Below are positions 8,746 to 17,112 of a stretch of 29,971 nucleotides of DNA, in pieces; the stretch's first letter is position 1; each line of letters begins with the position of its first letter. The notes beneath the pieces were generated by a model. That model saw only the letters and a list, made by a program, of their open reading frames with translations. It was not told the DNA's origin and made no database searches. The position numbers and the translations under genes are program-made. Origin of the DNA: JAWLBW01 sp041687475 (lineage in GTDB: Bacteria > J088 > JAWLBW01); assembly GCA_041687475.1 (NCBI GenBank), contig JAWLBW010000015.1:1-29971 (forward strand). Direction: 5' to 3'.

Positions 8746-9273
8746 ATGGCCCGCTTCAACCCTCTCTTGTTACTCGCACTGGTGCTCAGCCTGTTTCTTT
8801 CCAGCTGCGGCATGTTTCTGGACGGCGCCTGCGAATTCTACAGCCAGTACAGCTCGAGCTCGGTGTACGGCTGCTATGACGAACCCGAAGATTCGTGCGA
8901 CATCACCGCCGATGTGTACGACGCAGCTCACTTTCATCCCGATGTATCCTGCGCCGACATCGGGTACGACGTTCCCTCGCCATACTCGTACTTCTACGCG
9001 ACGGCCGACGGCAGCCAGCCCTCGCCCGGCGGCTATTTCGGCAACGGCGGCGGCGGCGGCGGCGGGAGCGTCGGCGGCGGCTCAAGCGGTAGCGGAAAAT
9101 GCACGGCTTCGTATGCCGGCCCCGAATTCGACATTCAGGTCGACTCCTTCTGCAAGGCCGCGTGGAACTATCTCTGCAACGCCAACGACGCCAACGCGGC
9201 TGAAGCGAACTGCCAGATCTATCGCCAGTGGCAGAGCGACAACCCGGGCATTCCGTCGTGTCCGTATTGTTGA
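8746..9273 (+). CDS. Small Cys-rich lipoprotein with a poly-glycine linker
   Basis: I do not recognise the family. The 175-residue product starts at an ATG preceded by AGGAAGG and has a lipoprotein signal peptide with lipobox L18-S-S-C21. The mature part has two Cys-bearing segments: residues about 27-70 (rich in Tyr, Asp, Ser and Cys) and about 118-175 (ending in CPYC). They are joined by a Gly/Ser linker that includes seven consecutive glycines encoded by six GGC codons and one GGG (9046-9066). The even spread of cysteines suggests disulfides in an exported protein. It follows the giant lipoprotein but has its own promoter and terminator, so a functional link is only a possibility. Confidence 0.75.
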   Translation: MARFNPLLLLALVLSLFLSSCGMFLDGACEFYSQYSSSSVYGCYDEPEDSCDITADVYDAAHFHPDVSCADIGYDVPSPYSYFYATADGSQPSPGGYFGNGGGGGGGSVGGGSSGSGKCTASYAGPEFDIQVDSFCKAAWNYLCNANDANAAEANCQIYRQWQSDNPGIPSCPYC

Positions 9274-9318
9274 CGATTCGGTCGCGCTTCGCGCACTTTT
9301 GTTCGTGAAGAGCGTTTA

Positions 9319-9343
9319 ACAGGAGAGCGCAGAGCCCGCAGAG
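9319..9343 (+). repeat. Dispersed CGCAGAG repeat, copy A
   Basis: This 25-base copy has the blocks ACAGGAG, CGCAGAG and CGCAGAG in order. It is the left arm of an inverted pair with 9450-9474. Other copies are at 24245, 26385 and 26611. Confidence 0.7.
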
Positions 9344-9360
9344 GGCATCTGCTTGAAACC

Positions 9361-9393
9361 AGGGGGCAAGCACGCCCCCTTTTTTCTTGTTTT
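9361..9393 (+). terminator. Rho-independent terminator after the Cys-rich lipoprotein
   Basis: The stem AGGGGGC/GCCCCCT (9361-9367 and 9374-9380) has a six-base loop and is followed by a T-rich run to 9393. It sits between the two arms of the CGCAGAG inverted repeat. Confidence 0.8.
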
Positions 9394-9449
9394 TGAAAAC
9401 GCAAAAAAAAATCGAAGGAAAAGCAGAAACCTGAACGCTACCGAGCACT

Positions 9450-9474
9450 CTCTGCGTGCCCTGCGGCCTCCTGT
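9450..9474 (-). repeat. Dispersed CGCAGAG repeat, copy B (inverted)
   Basis: On the - strand this reads ACAGGAG, CGCAGGG, CGCAGAG with the same spacing as copy A. It ends 15 bases from the stop codon of the oxoprolinase gene, so the A-B pair brackets the whole convergent intergenic core. Confidence 0.7.
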
Positions 9475-9489
9475 GAGCTTTCCCCCCGT

Positions 9490-12400
9490 TCACGCCGTGC
9501 GCGTACCGTATCCTCCACCGCCCGGCGTTTTCAGTATCAGCCGGTCGCCTACTTCCATCTCGCAGGCAACAATAGAACCAAGCTCCTCTTCGCATCCGTC
9601 TGCACGAACCACGACCTGCCTCCCCCTTCGGCCGGGTTCGCCGCCCTGCAGCCCGTAGGGCTGTTCCACCCTGTGCTGGCTCAGTATGGACAGCGATACG
9701 GGCGCAAGGAACGTAAGTTCACGCACAATGCCGTCGCCGCCTTTCCACCGGCCGCTTCCCCCCGAATTCTTTCGAACAGCGAAGCGCTCGAGTCGCACCG
9801 GATACCGGAATTCGAGCAGTTCGGGATCGGTCAGCCGGGTGTTCGTCATGTGCGTATGCACCGCATCGGCCCCGTCAAAGCCGTCGCCCGCGCCGGCGCC
9901 GCCGCAGATCGTTTCGTAATAGCCGAAGCGGTCGTTGCCGAACAGCAGGTTGTTCATGGTGCCCTGGCTGCAGGCGACAATGCCCAGCGCTTTGAACACT
10001 GTGTCGACGACGCGTTGGCTCGTCTCGGTGTTGCCGCCCACCACAGCAGGGGCAGACTCCGGTGCTTCCCCATAAGATGGATTCAGCATGCCGGGCGGAA
10101 GGGTCATGGTAACCGGGTCGAGCAAGCCTTCGTTCAACGGCAGCGGCTCCTTTACCAGCGTGCGGAATGCGTAAATGACGGCACTCTGCACGATGGCCCG
10201 GGTGGCGTTGAGATTACCCCGATGCACCGGTGCACTGCCGGTAAAGTCGACGTGGGCCCGTTCGCCGTCGATGTGAACGGCGACTTCGATGGGCGAACCG
10301 TCATCGAGTTTCTCGACCGCATGATATCGGCCGTCGGGCAGTCGGCCAATGGCGGCGCGCATGCGGCCGGCGGCATAAGCGCGCAGTCGCCCCATATAGC
10401 GCGTCACCACGTCGGCACCGTGTTCGACCACCAGCGCCGAGAGAAGACGTTCGCCCAGCCGGTTGGCCGATACGGCGGCCTGCAGGTCGGCCAGGTTCTC
10501 TTCGACATTCCGGCTGGGGAAGGGTCCCTGCTCGAACCGAGCACGAATTTCGTTCCAGCGGCTTGTACCCCCATCAAAGATATACGCAGGGGGAAGCGTG
10601 ACGCCTTCTTCGGCAAGCGAACGGGCGTCGGGCGGCATGGAACCGGGACGCGTTCCCCCGATCTCGGCATGATGCGCACGGTTGGCCAGCCAGGCGAACA
10701 CCCGGTCGGAGTCGGACAGAAAGACAGGCGTAATGACCGTCACATCGGGCAGGTGCGAGCCGCCATAGGCCGGGTGATTGGTTACCAGCACATCGCCTGG
10801 CTTCACGGCCGTTCTTGCCGCCACCTCGCGCACGCACAGGCCGATAGCGCCGAGGTGTACGGGAATATGGGGTGCGTTGACGATAATGTAGCCGTCGGCG
10901 TCGAGCAGCGCGCACGAGAAATCGCGCCGTTCCTTGACGCTGGTCGATATGGACGTGCGCTGCAATTGCTCGCCCATTTCACCGGCAATGGCGCGAAAGC
11001 GGGCGGTAAACAGTTCAAGCTCGACGGCTTCGGGGCGGGAAGAAGCGCTTTGGCCGGAAACCACCGCGGCCGCCTGCTGTTTGAGAATGAGCGCGCCGGA
11101 TTCGTGCACTGAAAGGTGCCACCCCGGCGCCACCGCCGTAACGCTGTGCGCTTCGTTCACCAGCGCCGGTCCGCCAATCTGTTCCTGTGGCGAAAGCCGA
11201 GAGCGTTGGTGTACCGGGGTCTTGTGCTCGCCCGAAGCCCAGGTGCTCACGCGCGGGGGAAGTGCTTCGCCCGGCTGTTCGGCGAGCATGGTCGTGTGTC
11301 GACGATGATCGACCCTGGCTTGCGCCGCTACGCGCAGCGATTCGACCTCGATGGCGCGTCCCTCGGGAAAGTGTCCGTAAATCGTTTCATACCGATCGCG
11401 AAACTCGGCGGCCGGGTCGCTATCGGGCGTCCACTCTATCTCGATGGCCGCTTCCTGTCCGGCCAGGCGGAGAAAAGCCAACCGCCTCGCGAGCGCGATT
11501 CGCTCGGCCGGAATACCTTCCTGCTCGACTTCGCGGCGGGCCTGTGTTTCCAATTCGTCGAAACGCCGCGGCAGTTCGTCGCATATATCGGCCAGGAGAG
11601 CGAGTACCTGGGCCTGGCTGATGCGCTCGATGGACGCACGCCCAAGCCCGACCGCGCTGAGCAGCCCCGTATCGGGGGGAATGATGACCGTGCCGATACC
11701 CAGGCGCTCGGCAACGCCGCAGCCATGCTGTCCACCTGCGCCGCCGAAGGCTACCAGCGCGTAGTCGGCCGGGTCGTAGCCCCGGCGCAGCGATACCGCG
11801 CGAATGGCGTCGGCCATGTGTTCATCGGCAATGTCGATGAGCCCGAGCAGGATCGATTCGGCTGAGGCATCGGGGTCGCGCCGGCGAACGGACGTAAGCA
11901 GTTCTTCAAACCGTTCGTGCGCCGCCACGACGTCGACCGGTATCCCGAAGCGCTCGGGATCGAGGCGGCCGAGCAGCAGGTTCACATCGGTAACCGTGAG
12001 CGGGCCACCCGCCCCGTAGCAGGCCGGCCCCGGATCGGCCCCCGCGCTTTCGGGTCCTACGGTCAGCCGTTCGCCGTCGAACCTGCAAATCGACCCGCCG
12101 CCTGCCGCCACGGTTTCGATTTCGACAGCGGGCGCCAGCAGTCGGGCATCGCCCACGCGGTGTTCGTACACCCGGGCCACGCCGTCGTCGTAGCGGCTTA
12201 CGTCGGTGCTCGTTCCGCCCATGTCGAAGGTCAGGAGACGATGATAACCGGCACTTACGCCGGCTGCCGAAGCACCCACGACACCGCCGGCGGGTCCGCT
12301 GAGCAGGCTGTCCTTCGCGTGGTATTGACCGGGACGCATGAGGGCGCCCGCGCTCGTCATGACATGCATCGACTCGGGCGCCGCCGCCTCGGCGATTTTC

Positions 12401-13281
12401 CGGAGATATTCGTGGATGATCGGTCCCAGGTAAGCATCGGCCTCGGCCGTCTGCGCACGCGGCAGAATGCGAATGAGCGGCGCCAACTCGCTCGATACCG
12501 ACACATGCGTGAATCCACTTTCGCGCAGCACGTCGGCCACCTGCTGTTCATGCAACGGATTCCTGTACGCATGGAGAAGCGCCACCGCCGCCGAGCGAAT
12601 GCCGGCTTGTACCAATCGCTGCGCTTCGAGTCGTACCTGTTCGAGCTCGATAGGCCGAAGTACCCCACCATCGGCCGAAAGTCGCTCGTCGACCTCGACC
12701 ACGGCTTCGCACAGCGGCGTTGGTTTGCGTATGTCGAGGGCGAACAGGTCGGACCGCGTCTGGTCGCCGATGTGCAGGAGATCGCCGAATCCGCTTGTAA
12801 CGAAGAAGGCCACCCGTGTGCCCTTGCGTTCGAGCAGCGCGTTGGTGCCGCGAGTCGTCGCCAAGCGCAGGGCCATGGGCGGAAGCGGCTTGTCTGCCGG
12901 CGTTCGGGTAACCAACCGCGCCGCGAGTACCGGAGGCTCTTCGGCAAAGCGAAACTCAACCGAATCGCCCTGCTTCACGACAACCGGACGTTCGAGAGTC
13001 ACGCAACCGTCGTCCGACGAATCGAGCACCCGCACGCCGGCAAGCCCCGAACCAAGTACCCGCAATTCGGAAGCGACGAAGAATCGGTCGGGAACGGGAT
13101 GTGGAAGCACGACTCGAAGGCGGGCGCCGTCACATCGTTCACTCACTTCGCCGCGCAGGGCGCTGCTGCTCAAGACCTTGGCCCGGTGAACGTTGCCCAG
13201 GCTATCCCATGCAATGCAATCGGTGAACGTTCCGCCCGTATCGACCTGTATCTTCCACTTGTCTGCGCTGTCGGGGAACAT
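9490..13281 (-). CDS. 5-oxoprolinase / hydantoinase HyuA-HyuB fusion protein
   Basis: The 1263-residue product matches the family in which an ATP-dependent HyuA-like half is fused to a HyuB-like half; the best-known member cleaves 5-oxo-L-proline to glutamate. The HyuA half (about 1-690) shows the N-terminal phosphate motif VDTGGTFTDC (13-22), LTFDMGGTSTDVSRYDDG and GGAGGQHGCGVAERLGI. The HyuB half (about 740-1263) shows FRAIAGEMGEQLQRTS, PGDVLVTNHPAYGGSHLPD, ANRAHHAEIGG, GGNTETSQRVVD and RKNSGGSGRWKGGDG. The length agrees with full 5-oxoprolinases. Substrate assignment is by family; hydantoin or acetophenone-like carboxylase activities are alternatives, though those usually use separate subunits. 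It stands alone, with no 5-oxoproline transporter nearby. Confidence 0.88.
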   Translation of the reverse strand: MFPDSADKWKIQVDTGGTFTDCIAWDSLGNVHRAKVLSSSALRGEVSERCDGARLRVVLPHPVPDRFFVASELRVLGSGLAGVRVLDSSDDGCVTLERPVVVKQGDSVEFRFAEEPPVLAARLVTRTPADKPLPPMALRLATTRGTNALLERKGTRVAFFVTSGFGDLLHIGDQTRSDLFALDIRKPTPLCEAVVEVDERLSADGGVLRPIELEQVRLEAQRLVQAGIRSAAVALLHAYRNPLHEQQVADVLRESGFTHVSVSSELAPLIRILPRAQTAEADAYLGPIIHEYLRKIAEAAAPESMHVMTSAGALMRPGQYHAKDSLLSGPAGGVVGASAAGVSAGYHRLLTFDMGGTSTDVSRYDDGVARVYEHRVGDARLLAPAVEIETVAAGGGSICRFDGERLTVGPESAGADPGPACYGAGGPLTVTDVNLLLGRLDPERFGIPVDVVAAHERFEELLTSVRRRDPDASAESILLGLIDIADEHMADAIRAVSLRRGYDPADYALVAFGGAGGQHGCGVAERLGIGTVIIPPDTGLLSAVGLGRASIERISQAQVLALLADICDELPRRFDELETQARREVEQEGIPAERIALARRLAFLRLAGQEAAIEIEWTPDSDPAAEFRDRYETIYGHFPEGRAIEVESLRVAAQARVDHRRHTTMLAEQPGEALPPRVSTWASGEHKTPVHQRSRLSPQEQIGGPALVNEAHSVTAVAPGWHLSVHESGALILKQQAAAVVSGQSASSRPEAVELELFTARFRAIAGEMGEQLQRTSISTSVKERRDFSCALLDADGYIIVNAPHIPVHLGAIGLCVREVAARTAVKPGDVLVTNHPAYGGSHLPDVTVITPVFLSDSDRVFAWLANRAHHAEIGGTRPGSMPPDARSLAEEGVTLPPAYIFDGGTSRWNEIRARFEQGPFPSRNVEENLADLQAAVSANRLGERLLSALVVEHGADVVTRYMGRLRAYAAGRMRAAIGRLPDGRYHAVEKLDDGSPIEVAVHIDGERAHVDFTGSAPVHRGNLNATRAIVQSAVIYAFRTLVKEPLPLNEGLLDPVTMTLPPGMLNPSYGEAPESAPAVVGGNTETSQRVVDTVFKALGIVACSQGTMNNLLFGNDRFGYYETICGGAGAGDGFDGADAVHTHMTNTRLTDPELLEFRYPVRLERFAVRKNSGGSGRWKGGDGIVRELTFLAPVSLSILSQHRVEQPYGLQGGEPGRRGRQVVVRADGCEEELGSIVACEMEVGDRLILKTPGGGGYGTRTA

Positions 13282-13394
13282 CAGAACATCGTGCCCGCTC
13301 CATCGCGCGCGGGCAAGCCGAATGGCCTATACTGGGTCGAAGGAGAGGTGATTCGAGTCGCCTCGTCGAACTAGCTTTAACCAAGGAGCAACCC
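13282..13394. promoter_or_regulatory. Divergent regulatory region between oxoprolinase and chaB-like gene
   Basis: The region includes an inverted repeat TGCCCGC/GCGGGCA (13292-13298 and 13309-13315, 10-base loop), a possible operator or hairpin overlapping the oxoprolinase leader, and a TATACT box on the + strand (about 13327-13332) without a clear -35 element. Confidence 0.35.
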
Positions 13395-13562
13395 ATGCCT
13401 TACAACAGCATCGACGAGCTGCCTGAAAAACAGACCGACCAGTACAACGCCCACCAGAAGCGCGCGTTCATGAAGGCTTTCAACAACGCCGTCAAAGAGT
13501 ACGACGGCGATGAAAGCACGGCCTTCGCCGTGGCCCACAAGGCGGCCAAGCAGGCGGGGTGA
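13395..13562 (+). CDS. ChaB-family small protein
   Basis: This 55-residue reading frame starts at ATG 13395 after AAGGAG and ends at TGA 13560-13562. It begins MPYNSIDELPE, has a central AFMKAFNNAVKEY helix and ends TAFAVAHKAAKQAG, matching the ChaB layout (MPY..DLPE, then KAFN.A...Y, then E.TA..VA..AVK). ChaB was named as a cation transport regulator of the ChaA antiporter in E. coli, but its biochemical role is unclear and no chaA is in this window. It is shorter than E. coli ChaB and lacks the charged C-terminal tail. Confidence 0.8.
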   Translation: MPYNSIDELPEKQTDQYNAHQKRAFMKAFNNAVKEYDGDESTAFAVAHKAAKQAG

Positions 13563-13588
13563 GCACGGCGCGTTCGTGTTGAAAATCG

Positions 13589-14479
13589 TCAGGCGCCGGT
13601 TGGGTTCGAGGCTTCGCCGCGTTGTACAAGCCAGGCGGAGTACAGGCGCATCCAGTTATCGGTGGCGCTGCCGCGCAGGCCTCCCAGGGCAATACGTTTG
13701 CCCCCGACAACCAGGGCCAGCCTTGCAATACGCTGTCCTCTGTTGAAGGTGTCGTCGAAAACGATATCGTCGATGTCGCGCCAGGCATGGCGACGCTTGC
13801 GAAACAGGTAACGCACCTCAACCGCTTCTTCATCGGCCGTCACGCCGACCGACATGCGCCACAGTTCCAGCGCGAACAGCGGCAGCAGGAAGAATCCGAT
13901 AATGAGAAATTCGGGCGACGTCATTCCGGCTGCCACCAGACCTGCGGCCAGACCGATAACCGAAAGTACGTTCACGAGATGACTGCTTCCCTTAATGTGA
14001 AGGGGAAGTTCGACCGGAGTGTTTTCCCGGGTCTGCACCAGAATTTCGCGGCGTAACCGTTCGAAATCGTCGACCTGATATTCGACGTGAATCACCGGGT
14101 TGCCGCCCTGCCCTACAACCTCGAGGCGCTGCCATATCGGCCGTTCGCGCACGCTCGCGACGCTTTTCCACGGAAGAAAGACAGGCATTTCTCCGGTGCA
14201 TTCATACTGCAGGCCGTCTTCGGTCACACGCACGACACCGCTCAGCGACCGTAGAACCCGTCGCAGCAGCCAGATGCCGGCCCCCACGGCCGGCAAGCCG
14301 AGAAGCAGGGTCACGGCAAGAACCACGGGTGTCGGCGGCCCCAACGTCAGCACCGCAACCAGAGGCGCAAGAACGACGACCACCAGAAAGGGCGCCGAAA
14401 CCAGAAAGAGAATACGGGTGCGACGGGGTACCCCGGTTTCGAACGGCAGAGGCAATCGCTCGGCAGGTTGCGGCGTCAT
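13589..14479 (-). CDS. Membrane protein with PH-like domains, function unknown
   Basis: The 296-residue product has two hydrophobic hairpins, about residues 23-75 (two helices) and about 168-205 (two helices). Each is followed by a beta-rich soluble part: about 80-165, with VTEDGLQYECTGEMPVFLPWKSVASV, and about 212-285, with EAVEVRYLFRKRRHAWRDIDDIVFD. The pattern of strand, positively charged turn and W-x-DI resembles bacterial PH (bPH-like) membrane proteins, but I cannot confirm the family. The start is ATG 14479. It lies 64 bp downstream of the FAH-family gene on the same strand and is probably the last gene of the operon. It converges with the chaB-like gene across only 26 bp and no terminator is obvious. 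Confidence 0.7.
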   Translation of the reverse strand: MTPQPAERLPLPFETGVPRRTRILFLVSAPFLVVVVLAPLVAVLTLGPPTPVVLAVTLLLGLPAVGAGIWLLRRVLRSLSGVVRVTEDGLQYECTGEMPVFLPWKSVASVRERPIWQRLEVVGQGGNPVIHVEYQVDDFERLRREILVQTRENTPVELPLHIKGSSHLVNVLSVIGLAAGLVAAGMTSPEFLIIGFFLLPLFALELWRMSVGVTADEEAVEVRYLFRKRRHAWRDIDDIVFDDTFNRGQRIARLALVVGGKRIALGGLRGSATDNWMRLYSAWLVQRGEASNPTGA

Positions 14480-14543
14480 GATGCGATTCTACCCGAGCGT
14501 TCGCGAAGCGTCCACCTTGAGATAGACGCCTCGTGAAGCCGTC

Positions 14544-15302
14544 TTATGCCTGGGCAATGACCTGGTTACGAAGGCGGCCAATGCCCTCGATCTCGACCTC
14601 GACGGTGTCGCCGCTACGCAGCGGTCCGACGCCCGACGGCGTGCCGGTGCTGATGATGTCGCCCGGCCGAAGGGTCATGACCGAAGAGACGAAAGCAATG
14701 AGCTGAGGAACGGAGAAGATCATGTCGGCCGTAGTGCTGTCCTGCCGCAATTCACCGTTCACGAAGGTGCGAATCGACAGGTTGGCCGGGTCGACGTCGT
14801 TGACGAGAAACGGACCGACCGGCGCGAAGCTGTCGAACCCCTTGGCGCGGGTGTACTGCACGTCCTTGCGCTGCAGATCGCGGGCCGTGACGTCGTTGAA
14901 GCAGGTATAGCCGAGCACGTATTCGAGCGCTTCGTCTTCCGAAACGTGGCGGCACTGTCGGCCGATGACCACGGCCAGCTCGCCTTCGAACTCGACCTGT
15001 GAACTCTGGGGCGGAAGGACGATGCTCTCGTCGTGGCCGATCACGGCGGTGGCCGGCTTCATGAACATGAGCGGTTCTTCGGGCAGCGGTTTTCCCATTT
15101 CGGCCGCGTGCGCCTTGTAGTTCAGACCGATGGCGATGATTTTGGTAGGAATCACAGGCGGAAGCATGCGGCCTTCGGCAAGGGGAAAGCGATTCTTCTC
15201 GACCTGTTGGCCTTGCTCGTCACGCCCGACCTCGACAACCACATCGTTGTCGATATAACCGAACACTTCGCGATTGCCGATAAGGAGTCGTCCGAACTTC
15301 AA
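14544..15302 (-). CDS. Fumarylacetoacetate hydrolase (FAH) family protein
   Basis: The start chosen is TTG 15302, with GAGGA seven bases upstream, giving 252 residues that begin (M)KFGRLL; longer frames would run back over the end of dapB. Family signatures are IIAIGLNYKAHAAEMG, the metal-binding QVEFEGELAVVIGR, YTCFNDVTARDLQ, KGFDSFAPVGPF and GDIISTGTPSGVG. Members are acylpyruvases, oxaloacetate tautomerases/decarboxylases or 2-hydroxyhepta-2,4-diene-1,7-dioate isomerases; the sequence alone does not decide which. It follows dapB by 50 bp in the arginine/lysine operon, so a housekeeping role on oxaloacetate or a related keto acid is more likely than aromatic breakdown (inference). Confidence 0.88.
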   Translation of the reverse strand: MKFGRLLIGNREVFGYIDNDVVVEVGRDEQGQQVEKNRFPLAEGRMLPPVIPTKIIAIGLNYKAHAAEMGKPLPEEPLMFMKPATAVIGHDESIVLPPQSSQVEFEGELAVVIGRQCRHVSEDEALEYVLGYTCFNDVTARDLQRKDVQYTRAKGFDSFAPVGPFLVNDVDPANLSIRTFVNGELRQDSTTADMIFSVPQLIAFVSSVMTLRPGDIISTGTPSGVGPLRSGDTVEVEIEGIGRLRNQVIAQA

Positions 15303-15352
15303 CCTGCTGTCCTCGAAAGAAAAGGGGAACCGGTAAAACGACGCGGCCTCCG

Positions 15353-16159
15353 TTACCGGAGGCCGAGTACGTCCTGCATATCGTATTCGCCGGCGGGCTT
15401 GCCGGCGAGCCATCGGGCCGCGCGTACGGCGCCCCGGGCAAAGGTGTCGCGCGAGTGGGCGCGGTGGGTCAGCTCGATGCGCTCGCCCAGACCGACGAAG
15501 AAAACCGTGTGGTCGCCCACGATATCGCCGCCGCGAATGACCTGCATGCCGATTTCCTTCTGCGTGCGCTCGCCCACCATGCCTTCACGGTGAAAGACGG
15601 CGTCTTCGGGATACCGGCGCCCCAGCGCGTCGGCCGCGCTCTCGGCCAACGCCACGGCGGTACCGCTCGGCGAATCTTTCTTGAAGCGGTGATGGGCTTC
15701 GGTAATTTCGACGTCGTAATCGTCGCCCAATGCCCTGGCGGCCTGCCGAACAAGATTGAGCAGCACGTTTACGCCCATGCTCATGTTGGGGGCAAGCACG
15801 AAGGGAATGCCTTTCAGCGTGGCGCGCAGCTTTTCGCGCTCGTCGTTGGTGAAGCCCGTGGTGCCGATAACCACCGGCTTTCCCACCTTGGCGTAAGCCT
15901 CGAGATCGGCCAGCGTCGCTTCCTTGACCGTGAAGTCGATGAGCACGTCGGCATCGGCCAGCGCGGCGGCCACGTTGTCGACCACGGTAACACCGTGGCC
16001 GATCTTCATGAAGTCGCTCAGCTGTTTGCCGACGACAGGCGAACCGACGCGCTCCATGGCCCCGGTTACCATGACGCCTTCGGTTTCCTGCGCGATGGCG
16101 GTAATGCGCTGCCCCATGCGTCCGTGAACGCCCTTGACGGCAATGCGTACATCACTCAT
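15353..16159 (-). CDS. dapB: 4-hydroxy-tetrahydrodipicolinate reductase DapB
   Basis: This enzyme reduces 4-hydroxytetrahydrodipicolinate to tetrahydrodipicolinate with NAD(P)H. The 268-residue protein has the nucleotide-binding motif KGVHGRMG (9-16), the IDFTVKEAT segment, VIGTTGF, APNMSMGVN, and the catalytic EAHHRFKKDSPSGTA with H156, H157, K160 and K161 matching the E. coli active site. Its ATG overlaps the dapA stop codon as ATGA (16156-16159), indicating translational coupling. The stop is TAA. Confidence 0.96.
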   Translation of the reverse strand: MSDVRIAVKGVHGRMGQRITAIAQETEGVMVTGAMERVGSPVVGKQLSDFMKIGHGVTVVDNVAAALADADVLIDFTVKEATLADLEAYAKVGKPVVIGTTGFTNDEREKLRATLKGIPFVLAPNMSMGVNVLLNLVRQAARALGDDYDVEITEAHHRFKKDSPSGTAVALAESAADALGRRYPEDAVFHREGMVGERTQKEIGMQVIRGGDIVGDHTVFFVGLGERIELTHRAHSRDTFARGAVRAARWLAGKPAGEYDMQDVLGLR

Positions 16160-17043
16160 GCCGCGCTCTCCTTGACCAGGCCGTAATCGACCAGCGCCCG
16201 GCGCAGCTTCTCGCGGTTGTCGGCCGTCATTTCACAAAGGGGAAGGCGCACTTCATCGCTGCACTTACCCATCATGCCCAGGGCCGTCTTGGCCGGAATC
16301 GGATTCGTTTCGATGAAGGCCGCTTCGATAATGGGCGTCAGCTTCCAATGCAACGCGCGGGCGGTTTCCATGTCGCCCTTCAGCGCCGCTTCGGTGTACT
16401 TGACCATATCGCCCGGCACAATATTGGCCACGGCCGAAATGACGCCCTTGCCGCCGATGGCGATGAGGGGCAGCGTCATGGAGTCGTCGCCGGCGTAGAA
16501 GGCGATTTTCTCGCCGATCTTCGCCATGACCTTGCTGGCATTGTCCCAGCTGCCGGTCGCGTCCTTGACGCCCACGATGTGGGGATGGGCCGACAGGCGC
16601 ACCAGCGTCTCGGGGGCAATCGTAACCGCCGTGCGGCCGGGAATGTTGTACACAATCTGCGGCAAGGCGACTTCGTCGGCCACCTTGGCGAAGTGGCGGT
16701 ACAGGCCTTCCTGCGTGGGCTTGTTGTAGTACGGCGCAATCAACAGGGCGCCGTCGGCGCCGTCACGCTTCGCGGCGGCGGTAAGCTCGACGGCTTCACG
16801 GGTATTGTTGCTGCCGGTGCCGGCGATGACCGGAACCCGCTTGTTCACCTGCTTGACCACGATACGCACGACACGCTCGTGCTCTTCGTGGGTCAGGGTC
16901 GCGCTTTCGCCGGTGGTGGCCACGGGAACCAGCCCGTGCACGCCGGCGGCAAGCTGTTCTTCGACGAGCGCGCGCAGCGCGTCTTCGTCGACCTCTCCGT
17001 TACGGAACGGAGTGATGAGCGCCGTCATGGCACCAGTAAACAT
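16156..17043 (-). CDS. dapA: 4-hydroxy-tetrahydrodipicolinate synthase DapA
   Basis: DapA condenses pyruvate with aspartate semialdehyde, the committed step of lysine/diaminopimelate synthesis. The 295 residues show the TTGESATLTHEEH motif (T43), APYYNKPTQEGLYRHF, YNIPGRT (Y132, R137) and the Schiff-base lysine in GVKDATGSWDN (K160), all at the positions expected from the E. coli enzyme. ATG 17043 has GAGTGAGG upstream. The gene lies 69 bp downstream of dapF and overlaps dapB by four bases. Confidence 0.96.
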   Translation of the reverse strand: MFTGAMTALITPFRNGEVDEDALRALVEEQLAAGVHGLVPVATTGESATLTHEEHERVVRIVVKQVNKRVPVIAGTGSNNTREAVELTAAAKRDGADGALLIAPYYNKPTQEGLYRHFAKVADEVALPQIVYNIPGRTAVTIAPETLVRLSAHPHIVGVKDATGSWDNASKVMAKIGEKIAFYAGDDSMTLPLIAIGGKGVISAVANIVPGDMVKYTEAALKGDMETARALHWKLTPIIEAAFIETNPIPAKTALGMMGKCSDEVRLPLCEMTADNREKLRRALVDYGLVKESAA

Positions 17044-17112
17044 GAAAGAACCTCACTCAGATCAGAATTCGTGGGGCAACGGGCCGTACCGCCGGCCTTG
17101 CCTCGGATACCT

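Noticed and set aside
9673..13374. Long + strand frames of 479 and 485 codons
   Set aside because: Both are antisense to the 5-oxoprolinase gene, whose motifs span its full length.
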